This document shows positions 1-11,143 of a stretch of 64,000 nt of DNA, one piece after another. This DNA is from Gerris lacustris (taxonomy: Eukaryota > Arthropoda > Insecta > Hemiptera > Gerridae). Made by a program: the position numbers and the translations under genes. Every line of letters starts with the position of its first letter. Positions within the stretch are counted from its first letter, which is position 1. Location: assembly GCA_951217055.1 (NCBI GenBank), contig OX578278.1, positions 35,669,188 through 35,733,187 of the forward strand. The letters run 5' to 3'. The notes below the pieces were generated by a model. It was not told the origin of the DNA, made no database searches, and saw nothing but the letters and a program-made list of their open reading frames with translations.

Positions 1-54
1 TTAAAGGGGAATGCTATACTACCCCTACAAGTTGTGCTTCGTAGTAAGATTACT

Positions 55-300
55 AAAAGGTTGATAGCTCATTGCTATGATTCATGCTTTAGAAGCAGGA
101 GATCCGGGTTCAATTTATGAATCCGACAATACGTTCAATGTTTACGCAGCATCGAGTAGCTAAATGAGTAGCTATTTAAGTGAGGTGTTGTCCATCAGTT
201 TTGGACTGTGTCCATTTTGCAAAAGCGCACAGATAATTGAGGAGGAAAAGGTTATTGTCTGATTACTTCTGATTTAGGAAGTCATAGTGAATACTAGAAG
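55..300 (+). repeat. tRNA-headed SINE-like repeat (S1)
   Basis: A pol III type internal promoter is visible. An A-box-like TAGCTCATTGC lies at 65-75 and a B-box-like GGTTCAATT at 107-115, with tRNA-like spacing. No acceptor stem closes around them, so this is not a functional tRNA gene. The downstream body to about 300 is unlike the bodies of the other SINE-like copies here. The 3' boundary is a guess. Confidence 0.5.
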
Positions 301-822
301 GCTTAGAGCAAAATGTTTGAAAGATTATTACTGAGTTAGCCAACAATAACAAACAACGATAGAGGATTTAGATTAAATTAAACACTATGGAATTACTCAC
401 ATTCGAGTGAAATATAAAAGTATTCTTGAATCATAAGATGTAATACCTGAAACAAAAGAAATAAATTAGTATTAACATACACTACAATAAAACAAAACAA
501 TGATAATAATTTACTAACTAGAAATAGTTTAAAAGAAGTGTATATTAATAAATAAAATCCATGGTTATTTAAACCTTGAAATTTTAATTATCACACGAAT
601 TAAAGAAAATAAAAATTTGAAGAAAACATTTTCTCATAATAATTGGCCTTGTTTAAATCCCAGAGACCTGAGACTTGTTTTACACTGATTTTTATAAGGA
701 GTAAATGTTTGAGTAACTGCTTTATTCTCCTGTAAAGTTCCTGCGAAGTTACGAAAAACTTAACACGTGCAATAAATCAAACACCTATAATATAATTTTG
801 GTATTTAACGTGACTATACCTA
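301..822. other. AT-rich interval, nothing recognised
   Basis: There is no ORF of note, no RNA gene and no family seen elsewhere in the window. Confidence 0.6.
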
Positions 823-1040
823 CTCGATGAATTGTAAGCGAAATAAATTGGTTGCAATTGCTCGATGAATTGTTAGCCAAACAAATGTGTTGTAATTACT
901 CGATGAATTGTTACCCAAACAAATTCGTTGTAATTACTCGATGAATTGCTAGCCAAACAAATTTGTTGTAATTACTCGATGAATTGCTAGCCAAACAAAT
1001 TTGTTGTAATTACTCGATGAGTTGCTAGTCAAACAAATTA
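823..1040. repeat. 38-bp tandem repeat, about 5.7 copies
   Basis: The motif CTCGATGAATTG recurs at 823, 861, 899, 937, 975 and 1013, an exact 38-bp period. Each unit also contains a version of AGCCAAACAAATTTGTTG. The 3' units are nearly identical and the 5' units more diverged, which fits recent expansion from one side. This is a minisatellite, not a CRISPR array, because the whole period is conserved and there are no unique spacers. Confidence 0.92.
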
Positions 1041-3384
1041 AATATGAATATCTTAGAGATCTTCATATGATTCAGCCATTCATTCACCCTAAATTTTGTT
1101 TAACAAATCAACTGAAAAAATCGATTATGATTAAAGCATGTGTAAAACACAGGAATTTTTTTTAGACAAAAATATTTTACATTTTCTCTTTTTATTGGTT
1201 TTATTTTTCCTTATACCTAAAGGAAAATAATTGTTTTTACCCAAAAAATCTGAAACCGAGATTTCAACGGAATTATACGTTTTTGGCCCATTTGAGAGGA
1301 TTTTAGCTGGATGTATATATTTCTGTGTGCGAGTGTGTGTGTGTGTGTCTGTCTATCACGCATAACTCCTACAGTTTTTAAGCTAGAGAACTTGGTATAA
1401 AAATCAGTCCTTAACGAGGCGAACTATGTTTTTTTTTGGCTAATTAAACTTTTTCACATTAATACGCTAAATAGTACTTTTTCTCATTAATTAGATGCTG
1501 AATTGTTTAAATCTTTAAATGGCACTAGAAACTTATGCAGATTTCAAGAATTACAGTTTCCCACTGTGGTAAAGAAATCATTTCTATAAAGAAATACAAA
1601 AATTAAATATAATAATTACTATTTCATCAAAAATGTAATTAAAAATAAAATAAATGTGAATATTTACAGGGAAATATCATTATTTTATATGTGTACATTT
1701 AATAAAAATAAAAATATCTGTTCATTAAAACATTTCTTTTTTTCAAGTTTTTCCTTTCTGTTTCTTCAAATTAATTTTTCTAGCTAAAAGAAACGAGGAC
1801 TGCAAAATAAATATTAAAAAAAAATTAAGATAAGTTGTATCAGATATTCGCAGCAGTCGTTGGATTTATCATTTGTTATTAGTAAGTTAAAATGTTAAGT
1901 GAAGGGTTCAAGGCGGTGGGACCTTAAGAATTAATACCGAGTTCATTATATTCGTAGAAAGTTTTAAGGCAATTAGTGTATTAATTAGTTTTTAAAATTA
2001 TTAAAGTCGTGCTTTAAACGATTTGTTTTCAAGAGGATTCCTCAACCTAACGCAGCCATGCGTAACAAAACCTTAATTAGACGTCACAAGTCAAGATGCG
2101 TCTGAGAATCTAGCTTTTAATTACAGTCGCATGATTCTAGGCAATTTAATAATAACCAACAGAATATATGCAAGCGAATTTACAAGCTGTTTTCGAATAT
2201 TTTAATAGTGCATTGAGTATTGAGCGCGGATACCATATTAAGGATTTATAGCTTTAAAAGTTTGGTTTGATCTAACGAGAAAAATTTTAAATTATTCAGA
2301 ATTCTGGGTAAGAAAGACTGACTTTATATTGATTTTAGAAGGATAATTAGCAACTTAGACTATAACAATCAATAATAACATGCATTACATTCAAACTAAG
2401 GTGAACTGAGGGATAAATTGTAGAGATAGTCATTTAGTGATCCACCCGTAATATTGTTACATTACCTAAAGAGAAACTTGTACATGCGTCTCTTTAAGTA
2501 ATAAATAATTTAATTTGGGCATTGTCAAAAGTCTAATTTTTTGGGAATAGGTACTTCTTCCAAAGCCAGGCTTTCCCAACTGCGTGAGGGAGATGTAAAT
2601 ACCTGCTCCTCATCGTGAGTTTATAAGACTGTAGGCAATGTGCAAACATGTCGAAATAAATATATTTATTACGATTCATCAATGTCACGAACCTTCAAAA
2701 ACTCATTAGTTTTTAATATTGATCGGCAATATCGAGTAACTATTTCTGGAAACTACCAAAAAAAATGGTAATTATTAGAAACAGGGCTAAAATTAAATGT
2801 AAATTAGAAATACTTAAGCGCCAAGTACCGCTATCCATAATAGAAGCTTATTTGTACAGCCACCAAGCAGTAGAAATAAAGGTAATGACTCTGCAAACAA
2901 AGCTCTTAAGACAAGTTTAGACCAGGTCTAATTAATTAGCTTACGTGGGCCCTTGAATATGACTCATTCACCTGATCCGTGAAAGGTCGAGCGTTTGTTT
3001 TGGGTGTTTCCGAGCGTGTGAAACCAAACTTCCCGTCTCCTTTCCATTTCCTATATAACTGTATTTAGATTTGCATAATAGAAAAAGAATATTCAGTGCG
3101 TTCGCACGCCGACCTACACGCGTAAGTGATAAACAGTTACCTAATATTGTATAACTAGTGTGTTGTTATTATAAGCAAGCAATAAGTCTTCTAATCCAAA
3201 ACGCACCTACTGCACCTATTCGAATAATTACAATTATTGTAGATGGAAGTTAACAGGTAACTAAATGTTATTTATGAAGTATATATGGTAGAACGTTTTA
3301 TCACACACTTTCCTTTATTATCAGTATTTAGGATAAATTTGTATCATTATATATAATAACTTTAAGATAATAAAACGCAGAGGA
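1041..3384. other. AT-rich interval with a short (GT)n tract
   Basis: Apart from a (GT)n microsatellite near 1326-1347, nothing could be identified. A slightly GC-richer stretch at about 2940-3130 shows no usable ORF. Confidence 0.6.
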
Positions 3385-3409
3385 AAAAAAAAAAAAAAAA
3401 AAAAAAAAA
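3385..3409. repeat. poly-A tract
   Basis: Run of more than 20 A residues. It could be the tail of a minus-strand or plus-strand retroposon, but no head was found beside it. Confidence 0.8.
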
Positions 3410-3659
3410 GTAGGCAAACTATATATACTAAAAAGTTAATGAATCGCCCATGTGGGGTGTTGCCTGAGTACAAATATATATTTGGTTTTCTAATAATTAC
3501 CATTATTGTCTACCGTAATTCATCTTAGCGCCATGTGTCCTTGAGCATTGCCTTCCCCCCCCCCCCTTGAATGAAACTTCTTTAGCCGTAAATTTGCTTG
3601 GCTTGAATGAAATTGACGTCGGGAAACGAAGTTCGCGTTTCGAGACTCGTCTAAGTGAA

Positions 3660-3842
3660 ACATTTTTTATGTGAAGTTGTAAGTTTTACCAAATGAGAGA
3701 TATTTTATCAACTGACGATCTAAGTTGGCAGATGATTTGTGGTCTGTAAAAAATAATTTACCTGGACGATTTTCGATCCATCGACCTCTGAATTTATTGA
3801 CAGACGTTGACAGACGTGCTATCCAATACACCACGGGAGTAT
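3660..3842 (-). repeat. tRNA-headed SINE-like repeat (S2)
   Basis: On the minus strand the A-box TGGTGTATTGG (complement of 3823-3833) is followed by GATAGCAC, closely resembling the D-arm of arginine-type tRNAs. A degenerate B-box GGATCGAAAATC lies at about 3768-3779. The rest of a tRNA fold is not preserved. The body runs toward lower coordinates. Confidence 0.6.
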
Positions 3843-5048
3843 GATTTTTCCTACACACAGAATAGGTATATAACCGTATTATTATATACATTTAATAATT
3901 AATATGTATATAAATGATGTTTTCATGTTTTTTCTTCATTATTCACAGACATTTTATGAAAATAATTTAGCAAAACATAGAAAATAACACTCTTTTAATT
4001 AAACGCCTCATGCTACAAAATTAAAGTTGTTATTATTACACCTGAAGTATCTATCAAATGTATATAGAAATATGAAAATATTTTTTTTTATATTGTATAA
4101 TTTAGATTATTCTTTAATAATTGTTTAAAATTTATCTGATATGTTTGTGTTAATAATAATTAAAAAATTAATAATTAAAATTATTTAAAGGTTTGAAAAT
4201 GTCCCAAAAAATGGACAAAATGTAACCATATTTTAAAAACAAAAATTAATTAGTCCATTATTTTTAATTTTTATAGAAATCCCTATTGACATAAAACGAA
4301 GATATGTATTAATTATATTATATTAATATTATGTAGGATGGAACATAAAAGCAACTTTTTCTAGAACTATTAAGTTTCACCTCTAATGCGTGAGAGTATC
4401 ATACATATTTTTAAAAAAATAAATTTAGTCATTCATTATCGAAAAAAATGAGTTTTTAAAAAAAAAAAAATCATATTTAGTGAGAAAAAATAAAATTTTA
4501 AAAATGTATAATCTCGGTAACGAATAGGGCTAGGCATTTCGGAGTAGTTTTATTGCCTTTCAACAACTTATAAAATGCACACCCCAAAAAGGATAAACAT
4601 AAATGGAGTGTCGTATACAAATTTGTATCCTTGTGCTGCGACGCTCAAATGAAAAGATAATATTTAATATGTGATTAAGTTTGTGGTGTGTGTTTGCCAA
4701 GTCAGAAAATGTTTTTAAATTTAAACGTGTAGAGTGATTTGGGAAAAAGAATAGAGAGAGGGACAGACAAACATCATGTACTTGCATTGGATAAATTAGA
4801 CCAAGTAGAACTTACTCGGACAGTGGGAGACTTGGCTAAACCAATGTTCTCACAACTTTTGACGCGACACCTAGCTTATTTTTTTACACTTGCGTGTTTT
4901 TGTTGGGATAACATTTAGTGTTAGTGTAAAAGGAAGAAAAAAATTAATAATTAAACAATTAAAAAAACCTTTCTTTTTTTAAATAAATATCTAGGTACCT
5001 ACTTATTTACAACCGAAGACAAAAAAAACTATTTGCCAAAATTATCTA
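3843..5048. other. AT-rich interval, nothing recognised
   Basis: Contains scattered A and T runs and a short open frame at 4560-4787 (minus) that resembles nothing I know. No RNA gene or repeat family was recognised. Confidence 0.6.
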
Positions 5049-5160
5049 TCTATATTATTAAAAACGTTTTGTAAACTAACAAATGTGTCAAATTGTACGA
5101 AGGTTTAAGGCAGCGGCCGCTTTTCGACGAGCGAAGCGAGTAGGGGGCAGGGCCCCCTAG
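5049..5160 (+). mobile_element. 112-bp Helitron-like mini-element
   Basis: It begins A|TCTATATTATTAAAA, a typical arthropod Helitron 5' end. It ends in a GC-rich hairpin (GGGGGC..GCCCCC at about 5142-5156) followed by CTAG|T. The A and T flanks match the Helitron preference for insertion between A and T. There are no terminal inverted repeats and no target duplication, also as expected. A motif CGACGAGCGAAGCGAG precedes the hairpin. It has no coding capacity, so any movement would need a helicase supplied elsewhere. Confidence 0.65.
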
Positions 5161-5935
5161 TTTAAATAAATTAAAAACAATTAAATCTTAAATTCCGGTA
5201 GAAGGAGATAAAAATAAAATATACAACAACCCCCCAATCTGTAAAGACATCTTTTTAACGCTTTAAATTAGATTAAAAAAGATTACATAGACTTGATAAG
5301 AAAACTCAGCCCCTTGAAAAACTAAAACTAATTAATCCTTTAAAATGCTTCTTTTCCTTACTGACTCCGAAAAAAAGATAAAAAGCGTCGAAAAGAAGAA
5401 GAAAAAAAACAAGTGTTTTTATGTTTTTCAATTAGATCTTTATCTTAAATTTAGTTGAAAATCTATAGAAGTGAAAAGTTTGCGTGACCATAACTGTAAA
5501 AAACTTGTAAAGCACAGAAGAAAACAACTAACCTCGTGATAAAACCTTCAAACACGTTATGGCTTTTTACCGTCGTGATATATCACACACAAAAAAACAT
5601 TAAAATTATTAACACCTACCATCCGTGGTATAATTTATATCCAACGATAGACACAAAATGGAGATAATAAACAGTTTTGTTTTCTAATCTTTAACTTTCG
5701 TAGCCATTAAATTATGATTTATAATACTACATTTGATTTTTTTTTTTATATATATATAATGAAATGAACATTATTATGAATAGCCAGTGGAGATTTCAAT
5801 GTAAAGAGATTGTTTAGATAAAGCAACCAAGCATATAGCATAGGAGCTTCTATATTACACATCGAAAAAAACTAGGCTATTAAAGGTTCTTAATGTTTTA
5901 TATATGGTTGGTAACGTTATGGACAGTTGGTTGCC
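5161..5935. other. AT-rich interval, nothing recognised
   Basis: Only AT-rich sequence with a short (TA)n tract near 5748-5760. Confidence 0.6.
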
Positions 5936-5990
5936 AACCAGTCCGTAGCTGAGAGTGTTAGCACCATATTATTTGAGTATGTTCAAACAA
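5936..5990 (+). repeat. possible tRNA-like SINE head
   Basis: TAGCTGAGAGTGTTAGCAC resembles a tRNA D-arm/A-box, and GTTCAAAC about 30 bases later resembles a B-box. The spacing is short and the fold incomplete, so this is tentative. Confidence 0.3.
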
Positions 5991-6248
5991 TTGATATATT
6001 TATTTTTAACAAAAAAACGTGTTCACAAATCATTTATTGCTTGATAATTCTTTTTTCCAAATTTTATTAAGCTTCAATTGTCAATCAGAGAAGAGGAAAA
6101 ATCTTGCAATCTATATTTGGCCCACTTCCAACTACCTTTAAAATGAAATTTGAACAGATTACGAATTTAATATAACAATATAATCTGTCATAAGTTTTAT
6201 AAAATCGGTTGAATTAGCCGATAAATCAAACAATTCTCACTTATATTT

Positions 6249-6345
6249 GGAGACATTTCGAAAAATGATCGGTCAATAAGTGTGGCACATAGCTCACGAC
6301 CTATCGCGTATATTTTAATGATGTTTTACTTTTGCCACTAACATA
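6249..6345 (+). repeat. family A, 5' fragment
   Basis: Contains the family-A leader AAGTGTGGCACATAGCTC followed by CCTATCGCGTATATTTTAATG. It matches the start of the long copies at 17.1 and 33.7 kb and then loses similarity, so it is a truncated copy. Confidence 0.7.
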
Positions 6346-6526
6346 AATGTGTTTATTAATATACAGATACCTCGTAGAACTGTTTAATAAGACCGACACG
6401 GGCCCGAAATAAAGAAAAACGTTAAATTCAAATAAAATAATATGATAAGTATTGCTACAAATAATCCAGTCTTTTAAGGTTTTATAGAGAGAAACACTTA
6501 TAAAGCAAATAAACAATCAAGGAAAT

Positions 6527-6652
6527 GAAAAAAAAAAAAAAAAAAAAAAAAATCGTACGGGTATTTCGGAACTTTTCCTCACTTCGGAGCAGGAGGAGGA
6601 AGTAACATTGGGCGCAATCAGTACTTGAATGGATGACCGCCTTGAAAAAACT
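6527..6652 (+). ncRNA. 5S rRNA-like fragment (pseudogene or SINE3 head) after a poly-A tract
   Basis: The segment around 6605-6650 reads AACATTGGGCGC, then CAGTACTTGAATGG, then ATGACCGCC. This is the 3' half of metazoan 5S rRNA including the C-box internal control region, with a few substitutions. The 5' half is degraded, though CACTTCGGAGCAG may be a remnant of the central region. An A-run at about 6527-6551 precedes it. It could be a 5S pseudogene or the head of a 5S-derived (SINE3-type) retroposon. The missing 5' half argues against a functional gene. Confidence 0.65.
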
Positions 6653-6680
6653 AATTTTTTTATAATCATTTTTTAAAAAA

Positions 6681-6893
6681 TGGTTATTTATGTAACTAGG
6701 CAGCAAAATGGAATTTTTCTGACGAATGATTAAGTTAGCCTCCGAGCCGTAGGCGAGGTCAGGCTATGGAAATTAACTGCAAAGGCGTAGCCGAGGCAGG
6801 TAATTCACTCAAGGCAATATATCAATGAGGCAGAAATGTTTCCTTTGCTGCATTGTTGCACACAATATTTTTCCTACTGGCGGCAGAAAAATG
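6681..6893 (+). mobile_element. family C element (GGCAGCAAA termini), copy 1
   Basis: Starts near GTAACTAGGCAGCAAAATGG and carries TTTCCTTTGCTGC toward the other end, giving inverted GGCAGCAAA/TTTGCTGC signals. Internal CGTAGCCGAGGCAGG-type motifs recur in the copies at 24.5 and 58.2 kb. There is no ORF. A non-autonomous DNA element is the likeliest reading, but no target duplication was established. Confidence 0.65.
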
Positions 6894-8139
6894 TTTCCTA
6901 TAGATAATATTTATTTAATAATACTCACATATCAAAATAAATTTAACTAGGTAATACAATTTATTTACAATTTTTTTTTACATACAGATGTCATGGTGAA
7001 AACCACTCAGGAGGTCTTGAAACACCCAAAACGGATAATTCATTTAAAATCTCGAAAACTAAATTGTGGGTGAAACATAACTTTTCCTACCATAGGTAAG
7101 AAAAAGTAAAAAGAATTGATAAAACTCTTTTATAAATCTTCATATTTTCACAATTTTCCAAAAATCCTAACTAAATTAATTAATTAACTAATAACTAATT
7201 ATTAAATTTTCGTCGGACATACATAATCTGTGTGTCTCTGCTTTCTACGCAGTCAGGAAGTGGGTCAAATTTAGATTAGTGAAGTTAAATAAAAGTGTAA
7301 AAAAAAAGTGTTAAAATTGTCTATAAAGTTATATCAATTTAATACAATCAATTAGACCAAAAAGAAGCAGACAAGTTAATAGTATTAAGAAATACTAATC
7401 TTAAAGTTCTGAATGCTTGGAAAATCACAAGGGGAGGACTGCTTTAATACCCCGTCATTATACCAATATTAGTTAAAAACTCGCTTATTTTGAAATTAGA
7501 TTTGGCCTTTAGCTTAAAAATGAAAGAGAATTAGTTTTTTTGAAATCTATTAAATACATGCGAGGTAGAAAATACATGGGTAGAGCTGCAAATAATACGT
7601 TTGCGCGCTATTAAAGCAACACTTTACCTGAGCTGTTACCTTATATCTGACTAAACACATGCCTTTACTAGCACCTTCTTTATAATTGACTTCTAGATAA
7701 GTGTGTGTGACTATTTCCATTAAACTGCCATAACTTAAGAAAATTACTATTTGAAATGATTAACTGAAATTGATTGCAATATTACTGTCATTTGTATGAT
7801 AAATGTGTTAGCATCATATAAAGATTCTAAGTGTTGATTAAGAGTGTATTCCGCAAAATATCAACATGTTATAACCATAGAGTTTACTCAGAATGTTGTT
7901 AAAAAGATTAAAAAAGCATGTCGTTACTCAGAATGATTCCTTTACTGGAACTATTCGTATTGACATGAAGGAACTGTGCACGTTTCTCAACTACAGGGTG
8001 GGGCGAAACAATCAGTGCAGTTTTGAAGAGCTATTAAAAAAAAAACGGCGCAACTTAGAAAAATTCAGTTTGTTTTATTTGGTCAGTAGTAAACCCCATT
8101 TGTTTACTCAAGTTTTAAAGATCACATCAGCAAGATGAT
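6894..8139. other. AT-rich interval, nothing recognised
   Basis: Includes a short plus-strand open frame at 7893-8138 (81 codons) whose product resembles no family I recognise. Its reading frame ends as family-G sequence begins, so chance is the best explanation. Confidence 0.55.
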
Positions 8140-8178
8140 TCCTCCAATACTTTCTCTTTATTTGAGAAAGTAAAAAAT
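8140..8178 (+). repeat. family G 3' end (terminal hairpin)
   Basis: AATACTTTCTC..GAGAAAGTAAAAA forms a stem-loop with an A-rich tail. It matches the 3' end of family G at 60.95 kb and the interrupted one at 15.27 kb. Confidence 0.65.
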
Positions 8179-8222
8179 TAAAAAGTAAATATGTAGCACA
8201 TATTACGATAATAACTGTACAA

Positions 8223-8900
8223 TAAAAAATAGACTGCCAATTTGTGTGGCATAAAGCTTCCTCGCATCCTATCATGTATTTTATTGTTATATTACTTTAT
8301 TCTTATATTATATCAACATTAATTTGAATAATATTGACGAGGGTACGTAAAATAAATATAACTAAAGGAAAGAGAAGTGGCAATATTCAAAGTGTTCAAA
8401 TCCGCAAAGCAAAAGTGAGTAGGAGTGAGAGTAGGTTTAGTAGTTTGAAAGCAGTTAGATAAAGTGTGCACTGAGGTGAATACTACAGAGTACAGATAGC
8501 GAATGAAGCCTGGTCGCTTGGTCTCAAGGTCCCTATAGACTTGCTGTGCTATTGAAGAGGTAGGTAAAATAGAGAGGTGGGGGAACCAATCACCTCCTAT
8601 TCCCCTCGTCTATCTCCCTCCCCGCGTTCTCTCCGAAATAAAAACTATTAATCACTGTTGGGTTTACTAAAAAATTGAATTTGAAAAAAAAAATTGTCGC
8701 ATTGAATAGAATAAATAAGATTTTTTTCCCCGACCTAAAGTTCCAATTTAAAATTTGAAGTTCACGCTTTTACGAGCGTTGGCCTTGAACACTTTGGCGG
8801 ATAACGTTGTCCAACGAACTCAGCCTGGGCATTGGTAAAATGAACATGTGTACCAAATGTCAACTATCTCGGTCATCTTTTACTCAAGTTATCGTCATTA
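8223..8900 (+). repeat. family A copy, interrupted
   Basis: Begins TAGACTGCCAATTTGTGTGG like the copy at 33.69 kb and resumes at about 8641-8900, where it matches the middle of that copy (ATTGAATAGA, CTCAGCCTGGGCATTGGT, TTTACTCAAGTTATCGTC). The segment 8357-8640 has no counterpart in other copies and is probably an insertion of unknown type. The copy is cut at 8900 by the TIR element that follows. Confidence 0.7.
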
Positions 8901-9165
8901 GGGGCGTTCACACGAGCGGTCTTTTCACTCGCGATTAGGACGGCACGTTCCAGTCGCGCGTGCTTGACAAAGGACGGGAGTGTGCGTTCCAAACCCGAGT
9001 CGATTTAAAAGTAGCAGAGGCTTTTCCTTCATTCCCTCGAGCGGGATTAAACCGTACGGGACAGGCGCGACCGTGTGAACGTCAAAACCTCGTAGTATCC
9101 CTCACGATTGGCGTGGCGCTTGGAGTTTTAGAATTTTTAAAAGGATTTGTGAGTCTTGTGCTTCT

Positions 9166-9205
9166 TTTAGGGTCTGTAGCCAAAAACGAGGACACTAATA
9201 TTTAA
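9166..9205 (+). repeat. family B 5' fragment
   Basis: TTTTAGGGTCTGTAGCCAAA followed by ACGAGGACACTAATAT is the start of family B (compare 23.70 kb), cut off after about 40 bp at AT-rich simple sequence. Confidence 0.6.
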
Positions 9206-9297
9206 CTTATATTCTTATTATATACTTATACCTTTATATTATTATTATATTATTTATATTATATATATTATATTATATTATTATATAATATTATTAC

Positions 9298-9789
9298 AGT
9301 CAGGGTGCCCATAGGCAAAAAAGTCAATTATACATACTCTTTCCAAACCTCTTTGCATAGCTTGTTTAGGCCAAGTCTGACACCGTTTTCCTCTGTGATT
9401 TTATTTGGTTTTGGGGCGTTTTTCATTATTTGAACCCTATATAGCTTTGACGTATAGGGTTCAAATAATGTATCTTGAGAAAATCAGCTGGATAGTAATT
9501 AATATTAATAAATATTAATTACTATTAATTAATGATTCATATCCAGCTGATTTTCTCAAGATACATTATTTGAACCCTATAAGTCAACATTTTAATATTT
9601 TCCGACGCAGAACTTTTTCCGATTTTCCAGTGTGACGCGTCAAAGTTATAGGGTTCAAATAATAAAAAACGCCCCAAACCAAATAAAATCACTGAGGAAA
9701 ACGGTTTCAGACTTGGCCTAAACAAGCAATACAAAGAGGTTTGGAAAGAGTATGTATAATTGACTTTTTTACCTATGGGCACCCTGACT
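9298..9789. mobile_element. 492-bp nested foldback element
   Basis: The outer arms start AGTCAGGGTGCCCATAGG at 9298 and end with its complement at 9789, running inward about 150 bp. Inside, a second inverted pair (9453-9494 and 9541-9581) folds on its own. The shared motif ATTATTTGAACCCTATA therefore occurs four times with alternating orientation. The layout suggests one foldback formed within, or inserted into, a copy of itself. There is no coding capacity. Confidence 0.85.
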
Positions 9790-9947
9790 ATTATATTTAT
9801 ATTATTATTATATTATATTATTATTATTTTATTTTATTATTATATTTATATTATTATATATATTTATATTATTATTACATTATACATATTTATATTATTA
9901 TATTATATATGCTTATATCTTTCTTATTATATACTTATATTTTACCC

Positions 9948-10008
9948 AAAGGCCCCCATATACGGTCAGAATTTTGCGCAAACATTTTGACCGTGTATGG
10001 GGGCCTTT
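9948..10008. repeat. 21-bp-arm perfect-type hairpin
   Basis: AAAGGCCCCCATATACGGTCA at 9948-9968 pairs with TGACCGTGTATGGGGGCCTTT at 9988-10008, with one G-T/A-C difference and a 19-base loop. A second smaller hairpin follows (ACTTAGAGCAAAG at 10074 and CTTTGCTCTAAGT at 10112). Both are inside the 1.6-kb TIR element. Confidence 0.8.
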
Positions 10009-10625
10009 AATTCTTGCGCTTGACTTTCCGTCCGTATGATCTGATCTCTGAAAGTACCGACACAAATATTTGAAACTTAGAGCAAAGTAGTAGTAGTAGT
10101 TCTGTTACTCATCTTTGCTCTAAGTGTCCTTTTTTGGTCAAGTTTTTGTGAGATTATTGTGCTTTTTCTAACATGGACTGAAGCAGGAATATCACCAGAA
10201 TACGTGTTATTGCTGCGATGTGTACATATCGAAAAATCTTATTAGATAATTCAAAAAGATAAAAAAAAAAGACTCTAATACCTCGTTATCAAGGGACGAC
10301 ATTTTTGTTAAAACCGTACGCGACTGGAGCGTGTAGAAGAAAGGAAGGGAAGGGTAGGAGTGCACAGGACTAGCGCGTAGAGGAAACCAGACAATCTTAG
10401 CTTATACACTTTTATCGTATTCACACGTACGCTCTTTCGCGCGAGATTGGAACGTGCCGTTCTAATCTCGCGTGAAAGACCGCTCGTGTGAACGCCCCTA
10501 TTGGTAGATTTCGTGGCGCTTGGTTTTATGACTGTGATTTTGTGATGGTGATTTTGACGGTCTTTTTTTCGGATTTACTCCCGGGCTCCAGAAAGTGCCA
10601 TAATTAACTTCATTCCAATAAAATC

Positions 10626-10907
10626 AATAATCCTACCGCGGGTTTCCGCAAGCCAAGCGAATATCCATTGGAAATTTGTAGTTCAATGTTGTGCAGTTTA
10701 AACTTCCTTCATAACTACTTCAATTGTGTAGATTGTTTTAAGTTAAGAAAAGTTATAAGAAATATTTTAGTTAGATTAGGGTTTTTATAATAATGCTTGG
10801 TTAAACATAATAGTAGTAGTTTCAAAGAGGTTTAAACTGCACAACATTGAACTACAAATTTCCAATGGAAATTCGCGTGGCTTGCGGAAACCCGCGGTAG
10901 GATTATT
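10626..10907. mobile_element. 282-bp foldback element
   Basis: Arms of 78 bp (10626-10703 and 10830-10907) are inverted copies with about two mismatches, around a 126-bp AT-rich centre. Termini contain AATAATCCTACCGCGGGTTT. No target duplication could be fixed. A related scrap, CCAATGGAAATTCGC, recurs at about 11256-11270, suggesting a small family. Confidence 0.85.
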
Positions 10908-11065
10908 TTAAATCTTTGGTGACTCATCAGGAGGGGTTAATGACGTCATAAAGATCCCATTTTTTTGGAGGGATCCTCATCTCAACGAGCCTGATTTTCG
11001 TTGCAAGTTTTATTATTTTGATACGTCAATTCGTCTGAGAGCTATCGTGCTCACAAGAAATCCTA

Positions 11066-11066
11066 C

Positions 11067-11131
<65 letters not shown>

Positions 11132-11143
11132 TACATATATATA
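11066..11143. repeat. (AT)n microsatellite
   Basis: Nearly pure AT dinucleotide array with interspersed ATAC units at both edges. Confidence 0.9.

Larger units (their letters stand above)
8901..10498. mobile_element. 1.6-kb TIR foldback element flanked by TA
   Basis: The left end at 8901 reads GGGGCGTTCACACGAGCGGT and the right end at 10498 is its complement. The inverted similarity continues for about 60 bp, through ACGGCACGTTCCA and CGCGCG. TA dinucleotides flank both ends (8899-8900, 10499-10500), as for Tc1/mariner-type insertion, though the TIR matches no family I can name. There is no transposase. The interior holds AT-rich simple sequence, a nested double palindrome, at least two further hairpins and, at about 9166, a family-B 5' fragment. 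This looks like a non-autonomous element that has collected other repeats. Confidence 0.85.

Noticed and set aside
823..1040. Regular 38-bp spacing resembling a CRISPR array
   Set aside because: The entire unit is conserved with no variable spacers, no leader and no cas genes, and the context is eukaryotic.
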